A stretch of DNA of 64,000 bases from Cricetomys ansorgei (GCA_026225945.1 JAMJFZ010000818.1:6313501-6377500), one strand, 5' to 3'. Counted from the first letter of the stretch, positions 11,962 to 22,862 are shown. The notes: generated by a model not told the origin, from the letters alone. A program made the numbers and translations.

Positions 11962-12331
11962 CCTTCCAGCCTCAACTCCTGTTCAGAGTGTTCTGTGTGG
12001 AACAGAAACTACCAATAGACCCTGAGTGGTCCCACAAGGTGTACTCTGGAGTCCCTGGCTACTTTCGACTGATTGCACCCCATACAGAGTTCCAGTGGGC
12101 CTCTGGGTTTCCAGCTGTGAAATGGGTTCAACGTTATGGAATTAGATCATGGCACTACTCACGTTACCAGTAGTATACACATTGCAGCAAGTGAATACCT
12201 TCATGAAATGGAAGAAAGAATGGCCAATCAAATGTGGATTCTCAGGCAGCAAGGAAGTGGGGGTCACTGAGGTGGGACACATCACCTAACATCTGTTAAA
12301 ATCTATTTCTTTGTAAGACAGGAGGGAAAGG

Positions 12332-12660
12332 GGCTGGGGATTTGGCTCAGTAGATACAGCACTTGAAACACAAGCATGAGGACTGGAGTTTGGATCTCCT
12401 GAACCTCCATGAAAGTGGGGTAGGCATAATGTAACCCCAGCTCTCAGAAGACGGGGAAAGCTCCTGAGCAAGCTGACTAGCAACTATTCAATCAGCAAGC
12501 TCTGAATTTGATTGAGAAACCCTGTCTCAGTAACTAAAGTGGAGAGTGGTCACAGAGATGCCCTCAATGTCAGCCTCAAGGCCTCTGCATGCACACATAC
12601 AGGGGCATGTGCACTCACACACTACAAATACATACAAACTTACAATTCACATATGCGCAT
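12332..12660 (+). repeat. B4 SINE, plus strand
   Basis: Starts ggggctggggatttggctca (ID-like head) and continues through a decayed B1-like middle (tgtaaccccagctctcagaa; gagaaaccctgtctcag) to a CA-rich tail with cctctgcatgcacacata. Length is about 320 bp, the usual B4 size. Confidence 0.75.
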
Positions 12661-12789
12661 CCACATGCCAAAGAAGAACCTGCATGGAAAGTATTAGAAT
12701 TCCATGGAGCTGGAAGCTGGGACACGGCCGGTTCTTTCTACAACTCCACGGTTTCCTGTGTGTTTGAACTGATTCCCACAGAGATAGTA

Positions 12790-12892
12790 GCACCACCAGG
12801 CGGGGTGGTGCACACACCAATTATCCAGTACTTTATAGGCTGAGGCAGGAGGATCAGGAGTTCCTCGGCTATACAATCAGACTATGCATCAG

Positions 12893-12926
<34 letters not shown>
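12790..12926 (+). repeat. B1 fragment followed by (AGAC)n
   Basis: A diverged B1 (ggcggggtggtgcacacacc; gctgaggcaggaggatcagg) ends in a pure tetranucleotide run of about nine cagacaga-type units at 12892-12926. The tetranucleotide probably grew from the SINE tail. Confidence 0.75.
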
Positions 12927-12928
<2 letters not shown>

Positions 12929-13424
12929 TGAATAAGTGCATGCATACGTACGATAGATGTGACAGTAACCTACAAGGGAACTCAGACTGCTGGGATGGTA
13001 AATGTTGGCTGCTCATTCCTGCTGTCTCTGCACCTGATGTATGCTTCACCCCATGGCCCCCTGTCCATCCTAACCCACTGTCTCCACAAAACCTTAGAGA
13101 TCTTCTGGCCCTTCCCAGTACTTAGTGGTTAACGTGCTCGAGGGGCTACGCTCTCACTGGAGGAGTGCAGCCTGTAACCACAGCCTACTACAGCCCCGAT
13201 GCCATCACAAGCAGGGTCCCGATATGCAATGCATGTGATGGTTCAGGGCTAAAGAAAACTGTATATATCCTATAGGTGGTATGTGTGTGATATATAGTAT
13301 GAGACTATGAGATATATTGATGATCTTGATTTTCTGTTATCATCTATCATTTTGGCAAGAAATGCAGGCTTCCCAGAAGTTCATAAATTATGGTGATGCA
13401 TATCCCCCCCCCTCACCCACACTT

Positions 13425-13682
13425 TGAAGAACAGGTTCTCTGAATGTAATCCAGGCATCCTGGATCTTCCTGCCTCCTCCTCCTGAGTGCTGGGATGACA
13501 GTTGGGTGGATAGTTCCTTCCATAAAGTACTTGCTGTACGAATGTAGGGATCTGAGCTCCCTACAACCCAAGGAAAAAGTCAGAGGGGGTGGTGGCTCAC
13601 AGCCATCTGTAACTCCAGTTCCAGAGGCTCTGACGCCCTCTTCTGGCCTGTGTGAATACTGCTCACAAAGATAAAACACACA
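13425..13682. repeat. B1 fragment (minus) and B2 fragment (plus)
   Basis: 13425-13500 is a minus-strand B1 end (cttcctgcctcctcctcctgagtgctggga). 13545-13682 carries the plus-strand B2 body (ggtggctcacagccatctgt; tctggcctgtgtgaatac), with the hexamer array at 13683 grown from its A-rich tail. Confidence 0.7.
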
Positions 13683-13858
13683 CGAAGGAGAAGGAGAAGG
13701 AGAAGGAGAAGGAGAAGGAGAAGGAGAAGGAGAAGGAGAAGGAGAAGGAGAAGGAGAAGGAGAAGGAGAAGGAGGAGAAGGAGAAGGAGAAGGAGAAAGA
13801 GAAGGAGAAGAAGAAGAAGAAGAAGAAGAAAGAAGAAAGAAGAAGAAAGAAGAAGAAG
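13683..13858 (+). repeat. (GAGAAG)n purine microsatellite
   Basis: About 175 bp of pure purine on the + strand: an almost perfect GGAGAA hexamer array to about 13807, then GAA-rich variants. It follows a B2 tail. The all-purine, mirror-symmetric composition gives long Glu/Lys frames on + and Ser/Pro or Leu frames on minus, none of which is a gene. Confidence 0.97.
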
Positions 13859-13867
13859 TAGATCTTT

Positions 13868-14105
13868 TGGAAGAAGATGGCTCAGCAGATAAAGGCCCAT
13901 GCCACACAAGTCTGAAGATCTGAGTACAAGCTCCAGATCCCATGTAAAGGAGGAATGAGAGAACTGACTTCACAAGTTCTCCTCTGACCTCCATATGTGT
14001 ACTGTGTCATGAGTACCCACACATGTATACACACACACACACACACACACACACAAATATAGATATAGATATAGGTATAGATAAACTTAAATAAATAAAT
14101 AGATC
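13868..14105 (+). repeat. B3/B4-like SINE with (CA)n and (TAGA)n tail
   Basis: The SINE body (gaagatggctcagcagataa; ctcctctgacctccatatgtg) is followed by (CA)n at 14028-14055, gatatagatatag repeats and an A-rich AT tail (aataaataaataga). Confidence 0.7.
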
Positions 14106-14414
14106 TTTTTCTTAAGTGACAGCTTCTGAGTAATAGCACCAAAAGTTGGGCTCTGGTCTACACACACACATGCAAGTACACGCACATACTACCTACCAAA
14201 AACATGATTAAAGATGGGGTGTGATCAGGGATGGCATATGCCTAGCCAGATGTCTGACTCTAGAACCCACATGTGCTGTCCCGGAATTCTAGTGCTGACT
14301 GGGCCACCGGAAAGAGGGGACATCTTTTTCTATACACCAAGGGACCAGATACACCCTAAATATCATGCAAGTGGAGCTGGAAGTTAGGGACATATGGATG
14401 ACAGGACCTTCAAT

Positions 14415-14423
<9 letters not shown>

Positions 14424-14459
<36 letters not shown>
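14424..14459 (+). repeat. (CT)n microsatellite
   Basis: About 18 TC dinucleotides, uninterrupted, flanked by cctccc on each side. Confidence 0.95.
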
Positions 14460-14462
<3 letters not shown>

Positions 14463-14689
14463 ACCTAGGGGCAACATCCCTCCCTCGCTCTTACATCCCC
14501 TTAATTCCGAAGTAACCAGGCATCTACCCAAGCCCAGGTCTCTGTACTAGCCACAGCTCCCATTAATTGTCTGTGTAATGTCAGACAAAATGCCTCTTTC
14601 TACCTGGGCCTGGGTCTCTCTGCCTATCAAGTCAAAAAGAACAACCTGGGGCATGGCTCAGCTCTGCCTCGAATCTTCCAGTGAGGGGT

Positions 14690-14740
14690 TGAGAGTGTAG
14701 CTCAATGGTAGAGCATCTGCCTAGAATCCCCCAGTGAGGA
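14690..14740 (+). repeat. ID-element fragment
   Basis: ggttgagagtgtagctcaatggtagagcatctgcctagaatccccc matches the head of an ID SINE, including the Pol III A-box-like tagctcaatggtagagc. It is the same unit that is tandemly amplified, in reverse, at 18072-18500. Confidence 0.8.
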
Positions 14741-14744
14741 CTCT

Positions 14745-15615
14745 ATAATGTTTTCTGAAGGTGTTTTCAGCATAATCTTATGCAGACCCTATGACTAACC
14801 CATGTCTGCATTTGACAGATCCCACCAGCAGAAAACAGTTTCCACCAAGAGCCAGTGGATTTACCCTTTGCTCATCAGACCAGCTGGCAAGTGGAGGCAG
14901 GTGCTGCCCTACACAGCGTTCTGGGTAAAACTAGCCCAGATGCCCCAGAGCCATAGCTGCAATTAGACCTAGTATCTCACTGACATGTTCATGCCACAGG
15001 GAAGAGAACGGTCACGGGGAAGGGCTCATAGGCATCAGACCAAAGGTTAGCTTTTCTCTTAGAGGCTGAGTCCACTTGTGGAGGGTGTACAAGATGAGCC
15101 TATGGGGATCCCCATAGGTCTACCCACAGAGGAGAGCAGAACACAAGTCCTAGTTGTGGCCCCCATGCAGGGCAATATAGTAGCACACCTACAGTGACCG
15201 CTCAGCAAGGACAACACAGAGGCATTTCATAGATGGCAAACCCTTTCAGACCTCAGCAGAGGGAACCACCATCATGGCCAGCACCATACTAGACAATGGA
15301 ACCCCGAGCGTCTGAGCTCAGGTGTTTTTATTGATTCAGAACTCCTCAGGTGTTCTACTGATAGTACATGCAGATCATTAGCAATTAAACAACCCCCACA
15401 GAAATCCAATACCTGCAGACAATACAAACGTTCTATACAGCCCCTCACCCAACAGTGCATAAAACAATAATTTTATATACAACTAAAAATAAACTTCTGC
15501 AGCAGGAGGCTACACAGATGCCCATGAGAGACAGTGCCCAACACATAGCACACCCTGGGAAAGACTAAGGTAAGTATCACAGGGAGCAACAAAGGATCTG
15601 TGTGGCATGATATAT
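14745..15615. other. Unique intergenic sequence with a 20-bp perfect palindrome
   Basis: No SINE, LINE or coding signature is visible. A perfect palindrome, cctatggggatccccatagg, lies at 15099-15118. The segment 15460-15500 is A/T-rich with no recognisable repeat. Confidence 0.5.
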
Positions 15616-15619
15616 ATGG

Positions 15620-15752
15620 TTTGGTTTGGGTGTGACATGTCCCAGTACATAGCCTAGGCTGGCCTGGAACTGGCTATGTAGCTCAGGCTGGTCTTGAGCC
15701 AGCTTGTCCCACTTGAGTGTTGGGGTTACAGGTGTATAATACTACAGCTGGC
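15620..15752 (-). repeat. B1 SINE, minus strand
   Basis: Contains tagcctaggctggcctggaactggctatgtagctcaggctgg and gggttacaggtgtataatac, the reverse complement of B1 with the internal duplication common in older copies. Confidence 0.85.
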
Positions 15753-16029
15753 TGCACAGGGGCTCCAGTGTATCAGCTTTGGAGACATATGGGGAAAGTG
15801 AGGGAGTCCAGGGACCCCAGGGAGCCCTAGGAAACATTATTATTTCCTTATTGCACCTGTATCTCCCCTTTGTGCTTGGAAAACACTCTAGTTCCCACAA
15901 AGAGAAAGATTGGGGACCCTTCAACTTATCTCCTAGAGTTCTACAGCTGTGGGAGTCGGACACGGCCTGATGGGGGATGCACCTGCCCAGAACCCATGGC
16001 TGGTGGGACCTTGAAGCTTGGGGATGAAG

Positions 16030-16660
16030 CTGGGTGGGGGTGTATACACCTGTCATCCCAGCACTTGGGCATCTGAGGCATAAGAATTACAAGGTTGGGG
16101 TTTGCCTGTGCTATATAGCAAATGCTAGACCATCCGAGGCTATGTACTAAGATCATCTCAAAAATGCAAAAGAGAAAGTTAGCTCAGTGGGGAGACCACT
16201 GGCCGTGTAAGCAATAGGGACCTGAGTTTGGGTCTCCATCAGCCGCATGAGAAGTCGGGCGTGGCAGCACATGCCTGTTACCCTAGACATGGGGAGGCAG
16301 AGGTCCCTGGAGCTCCATGGTCAGCCAGCCTGGCCACAGCTGAGCTCCTAGTGAGAGACTGTCTCAAAAACTAATGTGGAGGATGGCTGAGGAGATGATT
16401 CAGTGAGTACAGTGTTTGCCATACAAGCATGAGGAACTGAGTTCGAATCCCAAGAACTCAAATACGAACTGTGCACATTAGTGTATGTAATATAATCCCA
16501 GTGCTCCTGTCGTGAGCTAGGCAGTGGACACAGGAGAATCCCCAGAAATTTATAGGCTGGTTAGTTTGGTACGCACAGTGGCAAGACCCTGTCTCAAACA
16601 AGCGGGAAGGAGACACTCCAGAATGTTCTCTGACCTACACACACACACACAATATACACA
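16030..16660 (+). repeat. SINE cluster: B1, B4, B3/B4, plus strand
   Basis: B1 at about 16030-16165 (gtcatcccagcacttgggca). B4 at about 16167-16375 (ttagctcagtggggagacca; cgtggcagcacatgcctgtt). A B3/B4-like element at 16385-16660 (gaggagatgattcagtgagt; gttcgaatcccaagaactca; ends in a short CA tract and tctgacctacac). Confidence 0.8.
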
Positions 16661-16914
16661 TAGAAAGATTTAAATAATAGTCAAATGGAGGCCAATTAAG
16701 AAAGACATCCAACATTGACCTCTGACCTCCACATGAATGTGCGTATGCATACACATACAGTATACACACCCAAATTTTTTTAGGGTGCTGGTGTCCCCAG
16801 AATGACCACTCCTCTCTCCTATAGGACTCGACTGCAAGCTCTCCTTGCGTAAGAGCACCTCACCTCTCCAAGGGCCAAGCCCACCTTTCCTAGGGCAGGC
16901 CCTGGTCTCCCACT

Positions 16915-17180
16915 GTGGGCTGGGATATAAATTAAAATTCAATTTCATTAGAGCCAGTGAGCAATCAATCCCTGGCTGGGCTAACAATGAGGGGCAGGGG
17001 GCCTCGCCGCCTCCTGAAGCTGTAATTCACTTGGCCTCCCTCGCTCTTGTTCCCAAACTGCTAGAGCTGCACTTTCCAACCAAATTTATGGTCCTGGCAG
17101 CGTCTGGGGCCTGAGTTACAGCTGCAGGTTTGATCGGGGGACTGCATTATTCTGCATCTAATCCTTACGCCTGACAGCCA
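16915..17180. other. Candidate conserved non-coding element
   Basis: Repeat-free, AT/GC-mixed sequence with dense homeodomain-type cores (ataaattaaaattcaatttcattag; tgtaattcac; ccaaatttatgg; gcattattctgcatctaatcc) and no open frame. It stands out from the decayed repeats around it. Conservation is inferred from texture only and was not tested. Confidence 0.3.
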
Positions 17181-17600
17181 GGGAAAGACCTGGTGTTCTC
17201 CCAAGCTAAGCATTGTCTCTGGCCAACCAGGCTCAGGTGGAGGCCGAGGGGTCCCAGGCCTAGGCCCCGAGCCACACACACACCCCGCAAAACAGCTGTG
17301 CCTCCGGAGCTCAGCCCACATTGGCGCTGTCTGCCAGCCAAGCACTGTTGGTTGCACTGAATTCTGAAAAAGGGAAGTGGGGGATGGGACCCCACATCAT
17401 AGAGCCATAAACCGAGGCATGGAGGAGTCACCTGAAGGTTCGGCAAGTGGACTCTGAGCCTGTGCATCACAGAAATACTTCCCAAGAGTACACAGGGACT
17501 GTGTCCTTGGGTTCCATTACGGCGCTGCCAACAAGAGCTCCAAAATAATTACCCATACTTCACAGATGAGGTGAATAAAGGAATCTTGGGTTTTCTGCAG

Positions 17601-17601
<1 letters not shown>

Positions 17602-17641
<40 letters not shown>

Positions 17642-18056
17642 GTGTGCACGTGCACACACAAGCGCACACACATATGTACATATAGACGCTAAAGGAGAGC
17701 ATTGGTATAGCACTTGATCATTCTCCACCCTTAGTCCTTGGAGAAAAATCTCAATCAATCTCTCTCTCTCTCTCTCTCTCAATTGCCCACTCAAACTAGC
17801 TTAGAATTCATGCCACTCCTGCTCCTCAGCCCTAAAATGGTTGGGATTATAGAGGTGAGCCACCACATCTAGCAAAGTTTTGTTTTTCCCCATTTATTTT
17901 TATGTGCATTGGTGTTTTGCCTGTATGGTGAGGGTGTCAGAGCCCCTGGAACTGGAGTTACAGTTGTGAGCTGCCATGTGAATGCAGAGAATTGAACCTG
18001 GGTCCTCTAGAAGAACAGCCAGTGCTCTTAATTGTAGAGCCATCTCTCCAGCCCCT
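17602..18056. repeat. (TG)n, (TC)n, then B1 and B2 SINEs (minus)
   Basis: (TG)n at 17602-17645, (TC)n at 17759-17780, a diverged minus-strand B1 end at 17785-17875 (ggttgggattatagaggtgagccacc) and a minus-strand B2 at 17890-18056 ending gagccatctctccagcccc. Confidence 0.85.
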
Positions 18057-18071
18057 TGTTTTTGTTTTTTA

Positions 18072-18500
18072 TAGCAAAGATCTGGATGGAACCCAAGACA
18101 TGCTAGGAGAAGCTATACCACTGAGCCACACCCCAGCCCCTCACTGAGGGATCCTAGGCAAGCACTGTACCACTGAGCCACACACCCCAGCCCCTCACTG
18201 GGGGATTCTAGGCAGGCGCTCTACACTAAGCCACACTCCCCAGCCCCTCACTAGGGGATTCTAGGCAGGTGCCCTACCACTGAGCCACACCCCAGCCCCT
18301 CACTGAGGGATCCTAGGCAAGCACTGTACCACTGAGCCACACCTCCAGCCCCTCACTGGGGGTTCTAGGCAGGTGCTCTACCACTGAGCCACACCCCAGC
18401 CCCTAACAGGGGGGGTTCTAGGCAGGAGCTCTACCACTGAGCCATGCTTCCTGAGCCACACCCCAACACCCCATTGAGCTATGTCCTCAGCCCAAAGACT
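18072..18500 (-). repeat. ID-derived tandem minisatellite, about 52-bp unit
   Basis: Seven units of about 51-54 bp (after a divergent first unit) each read ggattctaggcaggtgctct, accactgagccaca, ccccagcccctcact with variants. The reverse complement is the head of an ID SINE (ggggctgg..tggctcagtggtagagc), so each unit keeps a Pol III A-box-like block on the minus strand. Units starting at 18141 and 18300 share the variant gagggatcctaggcaagcactgtacc, three units apart. This points to block duplication of about 159 bp. Confidence 0.9.
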
Positions 18501-19364
18501 TGCTTTAAGATGCATGTTGTCCCTAAAGGGCATCTGGCTACATCTAGAAATCTCCATCTTCAGGGGATCAGATGTTGATTACTGACCCAGAGAAGAAAGA
18601 TCAGTGGTCTATGATCCTGCATCCACTCACAAAGGGACCCGTGGAGACCCTGAGCTCCTTTTTTTAAAACTGGGCCACCGGGCCAGACTCCTTGACTTCT
18701 ATCATCTTTGGCTAGCCTTGGGGATAAACAGCACCCAGAGATCAGACAAAAGAATTAAGAGAAAGGCTGGTCCAAAGCTAATCCTCAGGTGGCAACATGC
18801 TCCACTCCTAAGCCTCTTAGAGAGGTTTGTAGACAGGGATGGACTCCCAGATCAACCCACAGCCTCCATGAAATGAGGGTGAACACCTGTGCCATCATGA
18901 GGGAGTTCCTGGGATCCTAGCAGAGAATCTGCTCTGCATCCCAACCCTTGTAGGGATCCAGCAAGGGCAGCCCACTCCACCCCCCCAACTCTGCAGGGTT
19001 CTCCTTGAAGAAAGTGTTTAGTAAAGCCTCATTTGTAATCCTGAGAGCTGCCTGCAGCTCTCAGAAAGCATCCTTGCCTCCCAGGGAGGCTCCCAGGGAG
19101 GGCCCCCAAAGAGCAGTGACGCTCAGGAAAGCTACTGTACAGGAGCCCCTCATCACCACACCACACCGCCATCTTTCTGTGTTCTGCTGGGCCTGCTTGC
19201 AGAAGATCATTGTAACTGGCCTTGTTGACTGTTAATGTTTCCTCCTAAGAGGGTGGGGAGCGTCATAGGACCTTCACCTGAGCATCCAGCCGCCTTTCCC
19301 AACCAGCTGTATGCGATTCTGCCCTAATTGCACTTGGCCTTGGGGTCTCTGTGAAGAGCTATAG
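18501..19364. other. Intergenic sequence between the two ID-derived arrays
   Basis: The first 70 bp (aagatgcatgttgtcc, gggcatctggctacatctaga, tcaggggatc) recur after the second array and again at 20241-20312. The remainder is unique with no recognised gene. Confidence 0.6.
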
Positions 19365-19540
19365 GCAGGGGCTGTACTCCTGAGCCACGCCCCCAGCCCC
19401 TCACTGGGGGATTCTAGGCAGGAGCTCTACCACTGAGCCGCACCCCAGCCCCCCACTGGGGGATTCTAGGCAGGTGCTCTACCCCTGAGCCACACCCCAA
19501 CACTTTACCATTGAGCTATGTCCTCAGCCTGAAGATTTAT
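19365..19540 (-). repeat. Second ID-derived tandem array (three units)
   Basis: Three copies of the same unit as at 18072-18500, followed by the same closing sequence (cacaccccaacac.. ccattgagctatgtcctcagcc.. taagatgcatgttgtcc). The shared flank shows that array and flank were duplicated together, rather than two SINEs amplifying independently. Confidence 0.85.
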
Positions 19541-19559
19541 TTTAAGATGCATGTTGTCC

Positions 19560-20240
19560 TATGACTGATACATCAAGGCAGGCCAGGAACTAGAATCTGG
19601 ACAGAAAAGAGCTTCTAATGTTATTTTGCTGTCCTCATAGATTAATGCCTAGCCCAATCATCAACAGACAGGATCCTCACGGCAGTTGAAGGGAGGAGCA
19701 GATGCAGAGGCCCAGAGCCAAACAAAATGCAGCACTCAGGGCACACCACAGAAGAAGTGGAGGAGGGATTGCTGGGACCAGAGGGGTCAAAGGCCACCAG
19801 GAAAACAAACCCCATGGAGTTAACTGACCAGCACTCTTAGGGGCTCACAGAGCCTGAAGCAGCAGACATAGAACCTGCTGGGTCTCGCAAATATATCTTG
19901 AGTTTGCCTGACCTGGTGCTCTTACAGAACTCATACAGACTGGAATAGGGGTGTATGTCCCTGAACCTCTTGCCTTGCCCACCCTTGAGTACCTTGCCCC
20001 CCTACTGGGTTGCCTAGTCCACCCTTGAAGTAGGCACATCCTTGTTGCACTGTGTTTGAGCAGTAACCCTGGGAAGACTGTTCTTTCTTGGGGAGGGGGG
20101 ATGGGAGTGGGAGGATGAGGGGTAGATCTGAGGGATAGGGAAGATAGGGGGCAGCTGGGAGGGATGAAGGGAGAGACGGGAGGGTTTTGGAATGTGATAT
20201 ATGAGAGAACAAAAATTCTAATAAATAAATTTTTTTTTAA
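19560..20240 (+). mobile_element. 5'-truncated L1 (LINE-1) 3' end, plus strand
   Basis: The segment aggagcagatgcagaggcccagagcc, then gaccagaggggtcaaaggccacc, then a G/A-rich tract (20090-20190), then aataaataaat at the end is the 3' UTR of rodent L1. There is no ORF2, so it is a short, dead insertion. It splits the second copy of the duplicated ID-array flank: aagatgcatgttgtcc (19544-19559) and aagacgcatgctcttc (20241-20256) agree at 12 of 16 positions, fitting an old target-site duplication. Confidence 0.75.
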
Positions 20241-20746
20241 AAGACGCATGCTCTTCTTGCAGGGCATCTGGCTACATCTAGACGTTTCTGCCTTCCCATC
20301 AGGGGATATAGGATATAGGTGTGAAAGGATGAGGGGTGGGGACTCCATCTACACAGCCACAAAGGAGTCCTCATGCATGCTGGGTAAAGACCTCCCAGTG
20401 TGACTGCTTTAAGGTCACCCATTGCTCCTGCCCATAATTCCCCACTTACAGATCTGTAACCAAGTCTAGCAAATTGATCGGTTCTCCAGGGTGACCTTTG
20501 GCGGCATTGTACCTTGGTTTGTCACTGGGACCTTAGGAGGAAGAGGAGATGTTCATGTCTCTCCCGGGAAAGGAATTTCAGCAGCAGAGATGCCAACGTA
20601 GCAAAGCAAAGACGTGCCGGACTGGGCAGCCATCCAACCAAGTGTGTCACCTCTCCATCATAGCTGCCATTCTCCAGTCCAGGCCACTGCCACCTCTAAG
20701 GGCCACAGGAAAGATCTCCTCCTGTCTTTGTGAGACCCCTGAAGTC

Positions 20747-20748
20747 AG

Positions 20749-20801
<53 letters not shown>

Positions 20802-21030
20802 TGTGTGGAAGTCACTACCGTGTGGGTTCTGGGACTCAAACTGAGGTCATCGGGCTTGGCAGCAAGTGCCTTCACCCACCAAGCCACCTCGCCAGCCCCT
20901 CAACTAACCTTTTAACTCCTGTTTTTGAGACAGGTCCTCTCTGAGTTGCCTGTGCTGTCTCTGAATGTCTATCCTCCCACCTCAACCTCCCAAGTAGCTG
21001 AGACGACAGAGCCACGGCACCCTACCCAAT
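20747..21030 (-). repeat. (TG)n(AG)n, then B2-like and B1 SINEs (minus)
   Basis: Compound microsatellite at 20748-20797, a minus-strand tRNA-type SINE head at 20800-20898 (ccaccaagccacctcgccagcccc), then a diverged minus-strand B1 at 20905-21030 (tttttgagacaggtcctctc; caacctcccaagtagctgag). Confidence 0.8.
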
Positions 21031-21483
21031 TGATAATCGTGAACACTATTGATTGAATCTTGAAAGTCGAGCCAGGTTTATTAGAAAACCAGGGTGGTCA
21101 GCTGAGGGGAGAAAGTGAAGAGGCGTTCCAGGGCAGAGCCTCGTGTTAACAACACTGAGGTAGAAGGACTAGGAGAGAGTCCATAGCCCCACCTGGCTGG
21201 GGAGCAGAAAGAAATATGCCCAGGAGGTTCAAGGCAATCCCCTCACTGGTGCACTAGAGAGCTGTAACCGAGCGTGACCTGCAATCCCTTCTCCATACCA
21301 TGATAATCCCAGACACCAGGCCCTGAGCCTGCAAGTTCACACTGGCAGGACACAAGCAAGACCTGACTGAGCTCTATGGACAGCAAGCAGGCAGCCAGGG
21401 CACACCTGAGGGTCAGCCTTCCCAGCCATGCATGGCTTCTGATGGGAAGAGTAAGGGACCCCATTCCTCCTCTGCATGCTCAC

Positions 21484-21790
21484 CCAGCCTCTTTATAAGT
21501 TGAAATGTATTTTTTTTCCTTTTCCTAATTAACTCCCTGCCATCCTGCTTGCAGTAAAGGCTGATTTATTTCCGCCTTTTTGCATTCAGGCAACAGGTTA
21601 TTTAATCTCCGCTGCGTGGACGCCAGCACACCGTCTCAATGAAACAGAGATCCCTCACCCGGAGCATCTTTGCCAGTGCTCCTCCATCTTCCTGTTATCC
21701 ACCGCTCCTCTGTCCCAGCTGAGGCTGTAAATCATGCAGGCTCTCCTTTATCACAATACCCTTCAACCTTTGGCCGTACCTGTCAGCAGG
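21484..21790. other. Candidate conserved non-coding element
   Basis: Repeat-free sequence with TAATTAACT, CTGATTTATTTCC, TTATTTAATC and GTAAATCATGCAGG cores and no open frame. Its texture, AT-rich motif clusters in otherwise GC-neutral single-copy DNA, resembles enhancers near developmental or immune genes. This is inference only. Confidence 0.3.
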
Positions 21791-22059
21791 CCTGGGACTC
21801 TATTTGCTGAGCGGACATCAGAGGTGTAGGCAAACCCAGCCTTGGACGGGTCCTGGCCACCATGGAGAAACTGGAACTTGGGACTGTCCACCTGCCTGGC
21901 CCCTGGTCCTGTTTGTGTCCCTCAGCCAAACCCACACTCAGGCAATCCTCTTGTATTTCTGGGGAGTGTCTTCTGGCAGGGAGACACTTGCCCATCCACC
22001 AGACAGACAGCCTGGGTACCAAGGAAAGCGGAAGCTTTGGGAGATTAATAATGAGGAGG

Positions 22060-22365
22060 GGGAATACTATGATTTGAAAAAGAAACCCTGTAGCCCATAT
22101 TACTATTGGGAAATGATGGAACTTTTCAAAGGCAAGGCCTAATAGAAGGATGTTATGTCATTTAGATAATGGCCTTGAAGAGACCCTAGCAGCCTGGAGT
22201 TTCCTCTTCTCACTCTACTTACTGTACTACCACAGACCATCGTAACAGGACCCCAGTGACTATAAACCAAAGCATACAAGGCCATGATCCAAAATAAGCC
22301 TTTTCTTCATTTAAGGCCGATTGCCTCAGGTGTTTTGTGACAGTGGCAGAAAACTAACACATACA
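22060..22365 (+). repeat. Family B-like dispersed repeat, diverged
   Basis: Starts near atactatgatttgaaaaaga and ends tgtgacagtggcagaaaactaacaca. The layout (actatgatttgaa head, ccaaaataagccttttcttc body, tgacagtggcagaaaactaac end) parallels the copies at 11580 and 23118. Confidence 0.55.
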
Positions 22366-22862
22366 AAGGCAAGGGGATCAAAAAGCCTAATTGACAGCAT
22401 TCTCCCATTTCTGTGATGTAAATAGTCCCACTACGGCAAATTTTTGACAGGCAGCATGATGCCGTCGAGTTCAAAGCTGGGAAGAGGCACCCACACAGAG
22501 CTCTTGCCCGCTAGTCTGAGCTGACTCCAGTACATCACCACACCAGAGGGTGAGGGATCAAAGCCCCTCCCGGGACAACTAATAAGTCCTCCACTGCCAA
22601 TAGCTATAATCCCTTACATTGTTGGTTACACTGTCTTCCAAAGAAAGCTACCTGAGTCCCACTCACCAGTACCTGTGATCATGATAGTCACAGCTCATCG
22701 TGGGTAGAGGGATGGGTGAGCCTGCGTTACTGCGCAAAAACAAAATCAGCTCTAAAACAAAGGTCATTTGCATTTGTACCAGACACTTGTACTTGTACTT
22801 GTACCAGAAGACTGTGTGAGGAAGTTGATGAACGTAAATGGGAAGAAGGGGACATTTAGGTT

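Noticed and set aside
13413..13994. 193-codon Ser/Pro frame and poly-Leu frame on the minus strand
   Set aside because: They are the reverse translation of the purine hexamer array.
18072..18500. CRISPR-like repeat and spacer pattern
   Set aside because: The units are directly abutting with no unique spacers, and the DNA is mammalian.
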